Source: Bolinopsis microptera (Eukaryota; Ctenophora; Tentaculata; Lobata; Bolinopsidae). From it: a DNA stretch of 64,000 nt. The stretch covers positions 6,544,169-6,608,168 of the forward strand of contig NC_087079.1 of assembly GCF_026151205.1 (NCBI RefSeq), given 5' to 3'. Position numbers and translations under genes: made by a program. A model generated the notes under the pieces. It did not search any database. It worked only from the letters and a program-made list of their open reading frames with translations, and was not told the DNA's origin. Position 1 is the first letter of the stretch; each line of letters begins with the position of its first letter. Below are positions 12,101 through 24,100 of the stretch, one piece after another.

Positions 12101-15100
12101 TTCAACCGAGCTACTGTGCCATGCCCGAGCATCGAAGTTTGAATATACCGGGTGGTAAAATTCGTGAGATCGACAGTCTTTTGAACGCGGTGTACCTTCT
12201 ATAAATAATATCGTATCAGAATACGCATTATTATTCGATAACCTGTCATCCAAAAAATATTCTTGCAGTACAGTGGTTCCTATGGAAATATAAGGTTGTT
12301 AGCAGCTACAAGTATAACTTCTACACGAATCCGGACTCCAAGATGCCTTCTTCATGTGTGGTAGGGGGTTGTACACACAGAAGTGGTCAGAACAGTAAGC
12401 GGCCTGGACGACAGTTTTTGATATTTCACTGCGTTCCCACAGACGACAGAATGAGAAAGAGATGGGACCTGAGGATAAATCGACAACCTGAACATGTTTA
12501 ACATGAGCTACCCGAGTCTGACAACTCTCTGTACGCTAACATAAATCAAGACAGGCTTCATCGTCCCGTTGAAGAGTGGTGTTCATGCGGGGAATGCAAA
12601 CTGATGGACACAGAGAAGGAGCACGTTTGCTGCAACGAATCGCATTTCATTACTGCGCATCGAGGAGAGCATCGGTGCATCAGCCAGGTTGGGATGTTTA
12701 AAGAACTTGTCGTCAGTGAGGATGGACTAGTTTACAGTAGGTACATGTATTCAATGAACATTACAGACCCTGATAAAAGAGATAGGTTTCTCAAGAAGAA
12801 GTTGAACCAAAAGGAACTACGCTTCATGGCATATAGAACCTTTATCAATATGCTATCATGTCGAGATTTCGATAGGAATGTGAGGTATATTTTGCCTGCA
12901 TGTGTTGTCAGCCAAATCAGGGCAAAGTTTCCGAATGAAAACGGAGAACCCTACACAGGCTACGTTTCGCTCAAGTCGAAAGATGGGCAATCGTTGCCCT
13001 AGACATTGTAATATTACATTGTATTATCAAATTAGTAATTACGTTGTCAATAACAGTACCAGAACAATAGGAAAATGTACTTTTCCTGAAAAAAAGTATT
13101 GACATTTCTTTTTCTTAAATTTCTGATATAATGTTCCGTATTGGAATGCTTGTTTACAGTAATGAAATGCAATTATTATTCACCGCTTCCAGCCGTAGTA
13201 TTGTGTTGTGAAGTATGTGTTGGCCCGACTCCAGTGAAATCGATGCCTCCTCATTTCGTAATACCGCTCTCGCGTGCGTGTTACTCCGGGTCTATTTACG
13301 TGCTACAGGGAGGGGTGGCGGAATTCTAAATTTAACCTACTTGTAGGATGTTGTATCGGCTACAAGCTAACTCTAAAAATTTGCAATTTTTTTTCGGGTG
13401 CCCAAATGACAACCATCGCTTTAAGGAGTACTTTGGAGCTGAGTTCAACAACGCTGATGAGCCTACCCTTCCTGCCTTCCTTGACCCCCCATCTAGCCTT
13501 AACAGTCCCATCACCGTTGCAGAGATAGAGAGAGCCATCAGTAAACTCAAGTCTGGTAAAGCAGTGGGTATTGATAAAGTTCCTGGCGAGGTCATGAAAG
13601 CCCTGAACAACCCCCTCCTTCATGAAGAGCTGGCTAATGTGTTCATTGTTCAACGAGTCTTTCGAGAAAAACATTCACATTGAAGCAATAGGAGCAGGCA
13701 TCCTCACACCACTGGCTAAGCCTGATAAAACTCGTGGCCCAGTTAAGTCGATACGACCATTGCAATTGACCCTGCTGAATGTTTCTAGAAAGATCCTGTC
13801 ACTGATAGTGCTAAACAGAATAGAGAGAGCTGTGGACAACTTCACCGGACCGTTCCAAGCTGCCTACAAAGCTGGCAGGAGCTGTGCCGACCTAGTTTGG
13901 GCACAGAGCATGCTCATATCTGTAGTAATGAAGAAGGAGTTTGAATGGAACAAAGTCAGTATCGACATGTCAGCTGCCTTCAATACCATCCGCAGAGGTA
14001 CAACAATCAGAAGCTGCAGGATGCTCCAGAGACAACCTGAGGCTTGTACAATACCTCATGGCTAACACCACTCTAGTAGTCAGAGTGTGTTCTACTGACT
14101 CAGAGATGTTCTCTTTCAACATAGGAGCCTCCCAAGGAGACAGCACAGCTGGTAAATTGTTTACCCTCAATCTAGCTGGAGCTGTAGTGCACATAAGAGC
14201 AGTCCTCCCCTCAAGACCCAACCCTCCGATAGCCGATAACCACATGCCTCTTGAGTCCGGCTATTCAGACGATTTAGAGGAGATTGGTGAAGATATGGAG
14301 GAGTTACAGGATATCTTTCAGATCTCCAAGAATATTCTCAGTGAATGGAGTCTCTTTGTCAATGACACAAAGACAAAGTTTACCAGAGTGTATTTAGAAG
14401 AAGTTGGTGCCTGTGACGAGTGCGAGTGGGATAATGAACTAAGAGGAAAAGAGGAGTGGAGAAACGAGACGCTTCTTGGTACTAAGCTTGGATCAGAGCA
14501 GGATGTTACTAATAGAATAAATAAAGCTAACTCTGCCTTCTGGTCATTTGACAAGCTGTGGTGCCAGGGATCAGAGAGGTGTCAGATAACTGAGAAGAGA
14601 AAGATCAAACTCTACGACTCACTAGAAGTATCAGTGCTCCTGTACAACTGCTGCTGCTGGGCCGTACCTCAGCATGTTCTAGAGTCTGTAGATGTTCTTC
14701 AGAGGAAGCACCTCAAGCGCATCCTAACATCCTACACATATATTGGCCTAGCTCAATATCTAACAAGGCCCTCTACGCTCGTACCCAGACCAGGCCCCTT
14801 TCCGAGAGAGTGGAAAAGGCACGGTGGACAATGCTAGGTCATGTTCTACGCAGTGACAACGACACACCTGCCTACCAGTCTCTGTTATTTGCTACACTAG
14901 GATGTCAAACACTAAAGGGACGAGTGGGTAGACACAGGACTAATTTGTATGATATTATTGTGAAAAAGGACCTATTTAAGAGACAAATTTATTTAAAAAA
15001 TGAAGATGATTTTACCAACTTAGTGAACTTAGCAAGAGATAGAGTAGGATGGAGGAGTTTATTTACTTTGAGACATATTGAACGAATGAGTCTTCGTAAG

Positions 15101-18100
15101 CGTAAATAGGCCAGCACTTTGCTGAGCCTCTTTAGGTGCTCTTTTGTTTATAGATGTTATTATATTATATAACTGGCTAAATGGCTCTTTAGATTATGAG
15201 AGCATCTATGTTTTGAAACAGAACTTCGATCTGGTTGTTTCACTTTCACACACCCCAATAGGTTCTTTACCTGCTTTAACACTTCAGGGACTTCATTTTC
15301 AATATCTTCCGCGCTATCAATTACATTTAGATATTTCTTTGAATCCTGATTATTTTTTATTTCATTCAACGATCTATGCACAAGTTCCTCATCGTCACAA
15401 CTTTTCAAATTGCTTGGACCTAGTGATCTAGTTAACTCTAGCATTACCGCAATGTGGGAAATAAAGGCAAAATAATGCTTCCCTGTCACATTTGCATGGA
15501 CATAATTAGTAGACAGCTTTCCTTGTATTTTTGGAATAGATTGAATAGTTTCCGATGACAAGATTGGTTTCACTCTAGCTATTGGGCATGGCTGATGCAC
15601 AGTATTCTGCACCACATCATCTGTACTCTTTGTTCCATTCTGACATTCCGGGGTAGGTAAAATACTCATCATCCGACGACGTCTTTTCTTAGATTTTAGT
15701 CTTAATACCCGCTCCATGGATCGCACAATTGATAACGTAGGACACCTGGATTTTTTTCCTCCGAAAATATTGTATATATTCTGTAGGCAAGCTTCCTCTA
15801 AAGAACACCCAAGTCTGAATAAAACCTGTTGAATTGCTTTGGCCTTGATAATCTGGCCAGGTACCATGTCGTTACACTTCCACAATTCAATTTCAAAATT
15901 CGTCCTGACCGTGCATCTATCTTTAATCGTTTCGGCATCGAGCGCCTTTCTTCCGGATTTCTCCTTACAAAGTTTGTTTTTCGGCGTGGAAGTGCCATCT
16001 TCTGTGGCGAATCTTGTAGAAAGTTTGTTTAAAACAGTCTCTTTCTTCGCAATCACAGGCTTATCACCTTTTCCATCGTGTACTGGCAGTCTAATTGTAC
16101 TCAGAGAACTTGTTGGAGGAGTATTACTAGAGTTCAATTTGTCCCGATTTCCCTGCTGATTCTCATTCTTGATTGCAGTTCCACCTTCAATGAGTCGTGT
16201 AGACAACTTGTTAAGTGCTGTTTCCTTCTTTGAATTTAACACTTTCTTGCTGCTGTTTATCTTATCAACATCAATTGGTCGTCCAATTGTGAATTTAGAA
16301 TTGTCTACTGTGGGAGTTCTCGTGGTTAAATTATCAGTGTTAGCCCGCAAATGCTCCTTCTTCTTCAGACCCGTCGATGAAGATTTATCCATAATCGTCA
16401 ATTTGCTTTGCACCGTCGGTTTCTTAATCTTTGGAATCCTAAAAGTAGGGACAGCTCTCCTCTTGAATGAGTTGCTTGTTATTATCGCAGTAGTGATAAC
16501 ATCAGCAGATGATTCGTCTTCAGAATCATATTGAGTTCTAGGTTTTGATGAATCAGCAGCCCTTTTTGAAGTGTTGACAACAACTGATACGTCCTCAGTA
16601 GATGGTTCGGGTACAGGGATTACAGCTGGAGGAAGCTCCGGAGTATCAATACCTGATGATGTGTCCTCAGTAGATGGTTCGGGTACAGGGATTACAGCTA
16701 CAGGAACCCTTCAAGCGAATGAGCGACTCTCCTGATGCCTTCGCTAAATTGCAACGTAAACATCTGTCGTATGTGAGACTTTCCATAACCCTTCCGCACT
16801 TACACCGCCAAGCCATATTCTTTTTTCGTATTATATGAATGATTATATTAGTAAATTATACAATTATGTGTTTATATAGATACAAGGTGTTTTTTTTTGT
16901 AGAGTTATCAAATCAGTTACAACTACAGAAAACAATTGCAAGAGCGAGGCACTACTAGTACTAAAGGTCAACACTCATAATTGAGTTTAATTTGGGTAAT
17001 TATGTTAAAATTTGAACCGATTAGTCAGCCAAAATCTGATTTTTAATTTATGTTAAAAAAGTTAAAAAAGTTAAAGTAATTAATGTTAAATTCCAAAATC
17101 TCGATCTTAGAATTTAACTTTTTTAACGTGGACCCCCTCCAGTATACATTAAAATACGCTCGTGCCGCGCATTCATTGACCACAGACTAGCTATACACCA
17201 CATCTCCGCAAGCAATCCCCGTGCGCGTGCGCGCGGCAAGTTGACATGGTAACGAACGGAAGCAAGTAAGGAACAGGACATATATTTGACCCACCTACCG
17301 CTATCTCCAAAATCCACGTTTTTCTGCAAAAACGTCCATTCGTAACCTTTCACTATTGCCTTTTTTCAAAAGGGTGAAAAGGAAAAAATACATAAATGAT
17401 AAAAACCAGGGGTATGATAACAGTCAGCTGGTATACGAATTATGCGTGATTCAACCCACCGCCATTCTTATCGGCACAGATGGTGATATGACCCATTTTA
17501 TTGTATTTTTTCCTTTTCACCCTTTTGAAAAAAGGCAATAGTGAAAGGTAACGAATGGACGTTTTTGCAGAAAAACGTGGATTTTGGAAATAGCGGTAGG
17601 TGGGTCAAATATATGTCGTGTTCCTTACTTGCTTCCGTTCGTTTCCATGTCAACTTGCCGCGCGCACGCGGATTGCTTGCGGAGATGTGGTGTATAGCTA
17701 GTATGTGGTCAATGAATGCGCGGCACTAGCGTATTTTAATGTATACTAGTAATGTATAGTATTTTGTAATAAGCCCAACTTGAATGTGGCACACGTAGTC
17801 TACTGATGTTTCAATATGATTATTATAAGGTGAGCTGATTAGAGCTTATATTAATAGTTATAGTGAAATGGAAATCTAGCGCCCGCCAAAACGAAACAAC
17901 GGGCGCAATTCTTGTTAATCTGTTTTTTGTTTGTTTGGGGACCAGCTTTTGGTACACTGGTTAATGTTTACTATAATATTGAAATATTACATTACAATTA
18001 GATAAATAAATAGAAAGATAGAACATACCACTATATCCAAAAATTGAAACACTGTACCGTAGCACACAACACAAAAAGTTAAACTACTGGCAAAGTGTCC

Positions 18101-21100
18101 TCAGAAAAATAAAAACCCTAAATATACCTAGCCTTGGTGAGACCTGCTTCGCGATTGCTATTCAGCGATGTGTGCTCCACAAGTCATCACATACCTGAGT
18201 TACAATCACGGTTGCAGTTTTTTAACTCACAATTAAAAGTTCCTCGTTATTAGCCGTAATCAACAAATACACGCAACAGCCATAAATAAGAGCCATATAC
18301 ACACATTTAAATCAAAGTAATTATGTAGATATCAAAAACACCGAATGTTACACCTTAACCTTATCTACACTGAAAATCTTGCCGTCTCTAATATAATGAT
18401 ACTTTGTTGGCTCATCAGTGATCATTTCCTTTACTTTGACAACAAGTTTCTGATGAGCTGCTCTCTCCTCCTTGCTTCTGTCAGGTGTAATGTACCATGT
18501 GTGGTACGCTGTACATTTAGATTTCTTCAGATTTCTTGCTCGAGCAAGAACCATTTTTACTGATTCCGCGCAAGCCAATGTCACTTTTATTGGTCTCGGT
18601 TTACCACTGCCTGAAGTTGTTTTAGTCCCGATAGAATTTGCTGCCACAACTTTAGGATCACACCCTGAGGATTCCCAAATCAATTCGATCACTTCTTCTG
18701 CCACTAAGTGTGGATCAGGGGAATAATTCTCCGGTACACCGTAGATAATGAAATTCTTACTACGGATGTCGTCTTCAACTACGGTTTTCACAGCTGTTTT
18801 TATACTGTTGATCGACGGAGTACTTGTAGTTGTCTCGCAGTTCTTCTTCACGATATCGCTCCACGCTGTCTTCATCTCGGTATGAACAGTTGTTTTAAAA
18901 GAGTCGAGTTGCTCCTGTTGCTGTTTAATCTGGTCTTTCTGATAGTTCAGCTGATCTGATTTAAGTTTGTCTATCGTACTGGCTGCACATTTACAAAGTT
19001 CAAGATTACTAGTCATTAGCTTAGAAAGATTTTCAACTGCAGTAGCCAAGGGATCTTTATTTACAGCCATTAATCTCGCATGATTCAGTTCTGTAACGCT
19101 TTGTGCTTTTGACATCTTCAAAATCTCATTCATCGCTGACGATAGCTCCTTTTCAAATCTGTTCAGATGTTCGACGGAAAAATCCATTTTACAAAAGCCA
19201 AGGCGTACAGCACGACGTGTCGGTGTAACAGCAAGTTGAGATAACACTACCGATAAGAGAGCAATTAAAATGTTGCAAAAGCTAGAATAAAAGATTGTAA
19301 TTCGTTCAACACGCTAGTGAATTACTAGACTGAGGTCCCCAGGTGACTGATCGAGTAATCGAATATAGATTTACAATCTCTACAATATTAGAACTAAGTA
19401 TTTAAATTAGTACTCCGCTACAACCCCCCCCCCTCCGCACCGACCTTGTTTTGGAGAGAAGCCTCAAAAAGGTGCGCATACGGTCGACTTTGCTTTCCTT
19501 TCCCGACGTAGAAAACTGATTTTATAAAGAGCTTGAAAACTTCCCGTGGGTTGAGAGTCTCTGCTTTTTTCGGTAAATCCTGAATTTTTTACGAAGTTAT
19601 TATAAATAAATTTATCATAAATTAATGAATTTGATAAAATTATATACAAATTAAATAATGTTTTAAACTAATTACAACACTACAAATCTATTACATTTAT
19701 TGAAGACGTTACAGAAGAAATTAATTTAATGTAGTTTGATGAGTCCTCACTCTCCTCACGTCCAACAATGGCGTTTCTCTTGTCGCTAATACAAATAGAA
19801 TTATTTGTACAAGTTAAATGGCTCAACAGTTCAATTGTCATAGCCATAACAATTCCATTATACTATAATAAGCTGTTTAATATTGTGTGCAGGTGGTTTA
19901 ACTGCGTGTATGCCACGTTGCAGTTGTAACACTAACAGCTCTCTTTAGATAAAATATAACTTAAACTTCCTGTGCTGATATATAGGCTATTGTTTGGTCT
20001 ATCTTATCGTACCCTTGTGCCACCACCGGCCCTTTGCAAGCTTAAATTCAAGATTAGTGAATATTTATTGAGCTGTGCTACTGCTCAGACTCACTCACTA
20101 AACGTTTGAAGTCGTTGGAGCAGCAATAATTATGTTTCGGACCGAAAAAATTCGGTATAGTTGAATAATTAACATATGAATGAGTAAACAGAACTGCAAC
20201 CCTTAACTTCCTAACTTACATACTAAAGCACCGCTTTCAAAGGATACTCCGACATTAAACCTAACTACCCTAAACCTAACTAGTAGCCTATAGCGCCGGT
20301 ACTTCTAAACAGCGTCACTTATTTTAAGTGTAACCATTGTACTGCATGGGTAACACTGCAGCATGGGAGTTTGGGCATGTAGCTTTTGTTGTAATTTGAA
20401 TAATAAGTGACTTGTAAGCTTAGTTTTCTTTTCAGATTGAGATTAGAAGTGTCAGTGAATTTGATGTGTGCCCATGGATTGTTCATATATCGCGTACGCT
20501 AGATTTTTGCCAGTTTCTGCTCCGTTATCACTTTTAAGCTTGATACCGTTGTTTTTGTTGTATAATAATTACACTGCTTAAGCATTTCCAAACCCCTCGT
20601 CCTCGCTCCTTACGCTAATTAAGTAATTAATTAAATGTAAAGATTGTTCTAAATTCAATCTTATTGAGGAATCTTGCGAAGGAAAACGAATATTCCAAGT
20701 ACAGGGATGAGAAAGCAGTATCACGATAGTCGATAGATATTTGACCAAAACCCATAATCATGGGTAGAGTGGACCGCTGCCAGTGTCTCTCTTTCCCAAA
20801 CAAAAGGAAATGATATTAATTTGATTGACCGTTCTCAAATGCAAAATGATACCGAGAATGAAATCGGTCGCTCGCTTTTCCCATTCATTCACGGCTTACA
20901 ATTAATCACATGCTGTAAAATTCCTTTGGGTTGCGTTCGGGTCGATATACCTAGTATTTCGGGATAAGGGTGGTACTGGTAGTTAGTGAATTAGCTGAAG
21001 TTTATTGAATCTTTATTGCTGAGTACAGCTGCCTTCGGGTAGTTCTTCTTAATTTATTACAATTGTAAATTAATGGGAAAAGCGAGCGACCGATTTCATT

Positions 21101-24100
21101 CTCGGTATCATTTTGCATTTGAGAACGGTCAATCAAATTAATATCATTTCCTTTTGTTTGGGAAAGAGAGACACTGGCAGCGGTCCACTCTACCCATGAT
21201 TATGGGTTTTGGTCAAATATCATCTCTTTTTGATTATAATGTCAGGGTACTTTATAAAGTCGAAATATAAACTGATGTCTTCATTATTAAGGAGGAGTTT
21301 CAACGATTTCGAAATTTTTCCTTTAAAAACATTTCCTTGTGTTTAAGTAAGCATATTGGTCTATCACTGACTGAACATAAAACATTATAATCATTCAAGT
21401 TGCCATTAAATTCATATATAATGACATTGAACTGTCGTGGTAAAGCAGAATTTGTTCGAAATCACGAATGAGCAAAATTCTCACCGTTCGCACGTGCAAA
21501 CCTTGAGCGGACGTTGCGTCCGCATCCAATACTGAATCGCCGTAAATTTTTGCATAGTGGTATTTTATATATAGTTTGATAAGCGTGCAAAGTTTCAAAA
21601 GATTTCAAATAGAACTTGGATCACAACTGGACTCCAAAGTTGATAAAAATCGTGAAAACACCAATTTTCAGTGATTTTAGCAATTTTTAATCAATTTGGG
21701 CGTGTCCTCACGTGTGCAACTTTTCGATTTTCAACTTTAAAACTAGCCTAATGCACAATTTATACCTATAGGAAGCAGAACTGAGCTCCACAACCCAAGA
21801 GATAGCCCAACACCAGAGAATACTAAATCGCAAAATTGACGTTTTTATAAAATAATTTTTCAAAAAAGCACTAACTTCAAAGGCAAATATCTTTATGAAG
21901 GAGTAAGATAAGATAACTTTCCGGTAGATTTTCAGAATGCTTGAACAATTATCTAAGGTAAAAATTTCCTCAGATGTTGAAAAAAATTACTTTTAAATGG
22001 TGTAAAATCAATTTTAAAAGTTATTACTTTGTCGAAAATCAAGTTTTAAAAACGGTTAACTTGATGACGTCATCAAGGGGTGTTTGTGACGTCAAATAAC
22101 TTTTGTATACAATGTAAACTAAAGTGTAAACAATTATTTTCAAGACCTGTGGTCGGAAATGGCTGTATCTTTTATACTTTTGAATCTATGGACACTTAAA
22201 TTTAGGATACAATTGACTACATTTGACTGTCAAAGCGTCTATCCCTGAATAGTGAATATGTATATATCACGACAATCTGTCGTAAAACAGGGGTTCTAGA
22301 AAACCCACTTCCCAATGTTACTGAAACTCGAAACTTTTTTTGTAGTCGATTTGGTCAACGTCTAGACGCCCTGCAAAGTTTCACATCTCTAACTCAATTT
22401 TAACATGGTTTTTAAGGCACCTGAATATGGCAATTTTCGGTTTTTTACCGAATTTCGTATAACATGCTGGCGCGTATTTTGCGCAAATTTCTTAAAAAAC
22501 CTCCACATAACTATTTCTTATTCCTGTCATCTTTGACATTGAATTAGAATGTTTTGAACTTAAATATACCTGCTGAACTACTTTCGATGAGTCTTAATGC
22601 CTGAAAATAATAAAGGGGTATAATAGTAAAGGGGTATAATAGTAAAGGGGGCAAATAGTATTGTGAATATAAGAGGCACGGTCATGCTTGCCAGCATTGT
22701 GATTAGATTGAGCTTGAAGTGTAATATATAAGCTTTAAGCTGACTTTTTCATCAGATATGAGAACATTCCCGCTACTTTGGATAATACACTGTCAACTAG
22801 TACCGTATATTGGGGCACGTTGTCACAGTAAATCTGTAGCGGATCCGATTGTGGAGAAAGCAGGAGATTTTATAATCGCTGGGGTATTTAACTTTGGGGA
22901 GCTTGAGGAGATTTATAACCCGTACGTTAATTCATTTGGTGCTTTATTCTTCTTCATTGAATTTCAAGTGAACATTCGCATTATTTAAATTACTTATTTA
23001 AATACTCTCTGGCCTTAAACAAGATATCATCAGCTCAAAACATCTTAAATTGACACCATCTTTCCACAGCGAAACGAACGATACAGAATTAAGTTGCGTG
23101 CTTTCTCGAAATGATGGGTCTTATTGGAGTCTACAGAGAGCATTGGGTTTTGTAGAGATCCTCAAGAACTTTCAGCCGTCCGCCGGGTACACGCTTGGTT
23201 ACCAGATATTCACTGGGTAACAAAGTTTTTATTGCTATCCTTGAAGTTTCCTTTTATTGTTAAAGTGTTTTATTTAAAAGGGTTTCAGGATTTGTAAGTT
23301 TTAAGGATGGCACAACACTAATCCTACTTTTTCGGACTTAAAAAGGAATTTCGATTTGGCGAGATTTTTGGTCAGCGCACAATTAGTCAGTTAATTGATG
23401 GTGGTAAGAACCAAATTGAGGTACTGGAAGTCAAAATCCCGAATAAAATTGTAAAATCATATTGTCCCAATCTCTGTTCCATTTTCAGTTTTTGAAGATG
23501 AAATTTCCAGGACCGAAATTTTACAGTTTTGACTGAATTTCTCACCCACAACTAATTAGTAAGTCAACTTTAGGTGGCATATGACACGATTGAGGTGCTG
23601 GAAGTTTGATTTCGGTCGGAGGAAGCCCACAGCAGAAAGTTTAACAAAACGAAAAGTTGTATTTTCAAAAGTCTGTCCCATTTTCAAATATGAAATCTTC
23701 TGGACACAAATTTGACAGATTGAATGAAATTTTTGCCCACAAACCAATTAGTCAGTTAATTAATGGTGGTAAGAACCAAATCGAGGTACTGGAAGTCAAA
23801 ATCCCGAATAAAATTGTAAAATCATATTGTCCCAATCTCTGTCCCATTTTCAGTTTTTGAAGATGAAATTTCCAGGACCGAAATTTTACAGTTTTGACTG
23901 AATTTCTCACCCACAACCAATTAGTAAGTCAACTATAGGTGGCATATGACACGATTGAGGTACTGGAAGTTTGATTTCGGTCGGAGGAAGCCCACAGCAG
24001 AAAGTTTAACAAAACGAAAAGTTGTATTTTCAAAAGTCTGTCCCATTTTCAAACATGAAGTTTTCTGAACACAAATTTGACAGATTGGATGAAGTGTTTG

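Larger units (their letters stand above)
11194..15170 (+). mobile_element. 5'-truncated LINE with 11-bp target duplication
   Basis: Bounded by direct copies of AACTGGCTAAA (11183-11193, 15171-15181). It ends in an AT-rich tail (TTATTATATTATAT), as expected for a non-LTR element. Reverse-transcriptase pieces at 11200-11459 and 13396-15109 are separated by 1.9 kb holding a THAP/P2RX7_C relic. It interrupts the minus-strand gene of the 7-kb poly-G element. Confidence 0.8.
10159..17140. mobile_element. 7-kb poly-G-ended DNA element with 6-bp target duplication
   Basis: Inserted in the left arm of the foldback element. Left end: a run of 20 G then TCCACGTTAAAAAAAG. Right end, reversed: GGAGGGGGTCCACGTTAAAA. 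Both ends contain inverted GTTAAAAAAGTTAAA / TTTAACTTTTTTAAC blocks. Direct AGTATA copies flank it (10153-10158 and 17141-17146), and removing the element plus one copy restores the foldback palindrome, which proves the boundaries. Inside is a minus-strand gene (16707 to 10980) broken by a LINE. The superfamily is not identified. Confidence 0.8.
9983..17917. mobile_element. Long-arm foldback (TIR) element, split by a younger insertion
   Basis: The outer ends are inverted copies: TAACAAGAATTGCGCCC at 9983 and GGGCGCAATTCTTGTTA ending at 17917. Homology continues inward, 9983-10158 pairing with about 17747-17917. After the inner insertion, 17147-17390 pairs with about 17505-17748. Without the insertion the element is about 950 bp: two arms of about 415 bp around a loop of about 110 bp. 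The target duplication is unclear (TA, or TTAA on the right against GTAA on the left). No coding capacity of its own. It lies in the large intron of the LEM/GIY-YIG gene, 116 bases from exon 9738-9867. Confidence 0.82.

Noticed and set aside
11470-13422. Possible TTAA target duplication around the THAP/P2RX7_C segment (11474 and 13419).
   Set aside because: The flanking TTAA words exist, but no inverted ends follow them and joining the LINE there shifts the reading frame by one.
19424-19433. Run of ten C next to the GIY-YIG exon donor as another poly-G element end.
   Set aside because: No partner G run with matching subterminal sequence or target duplication could be found nearby.
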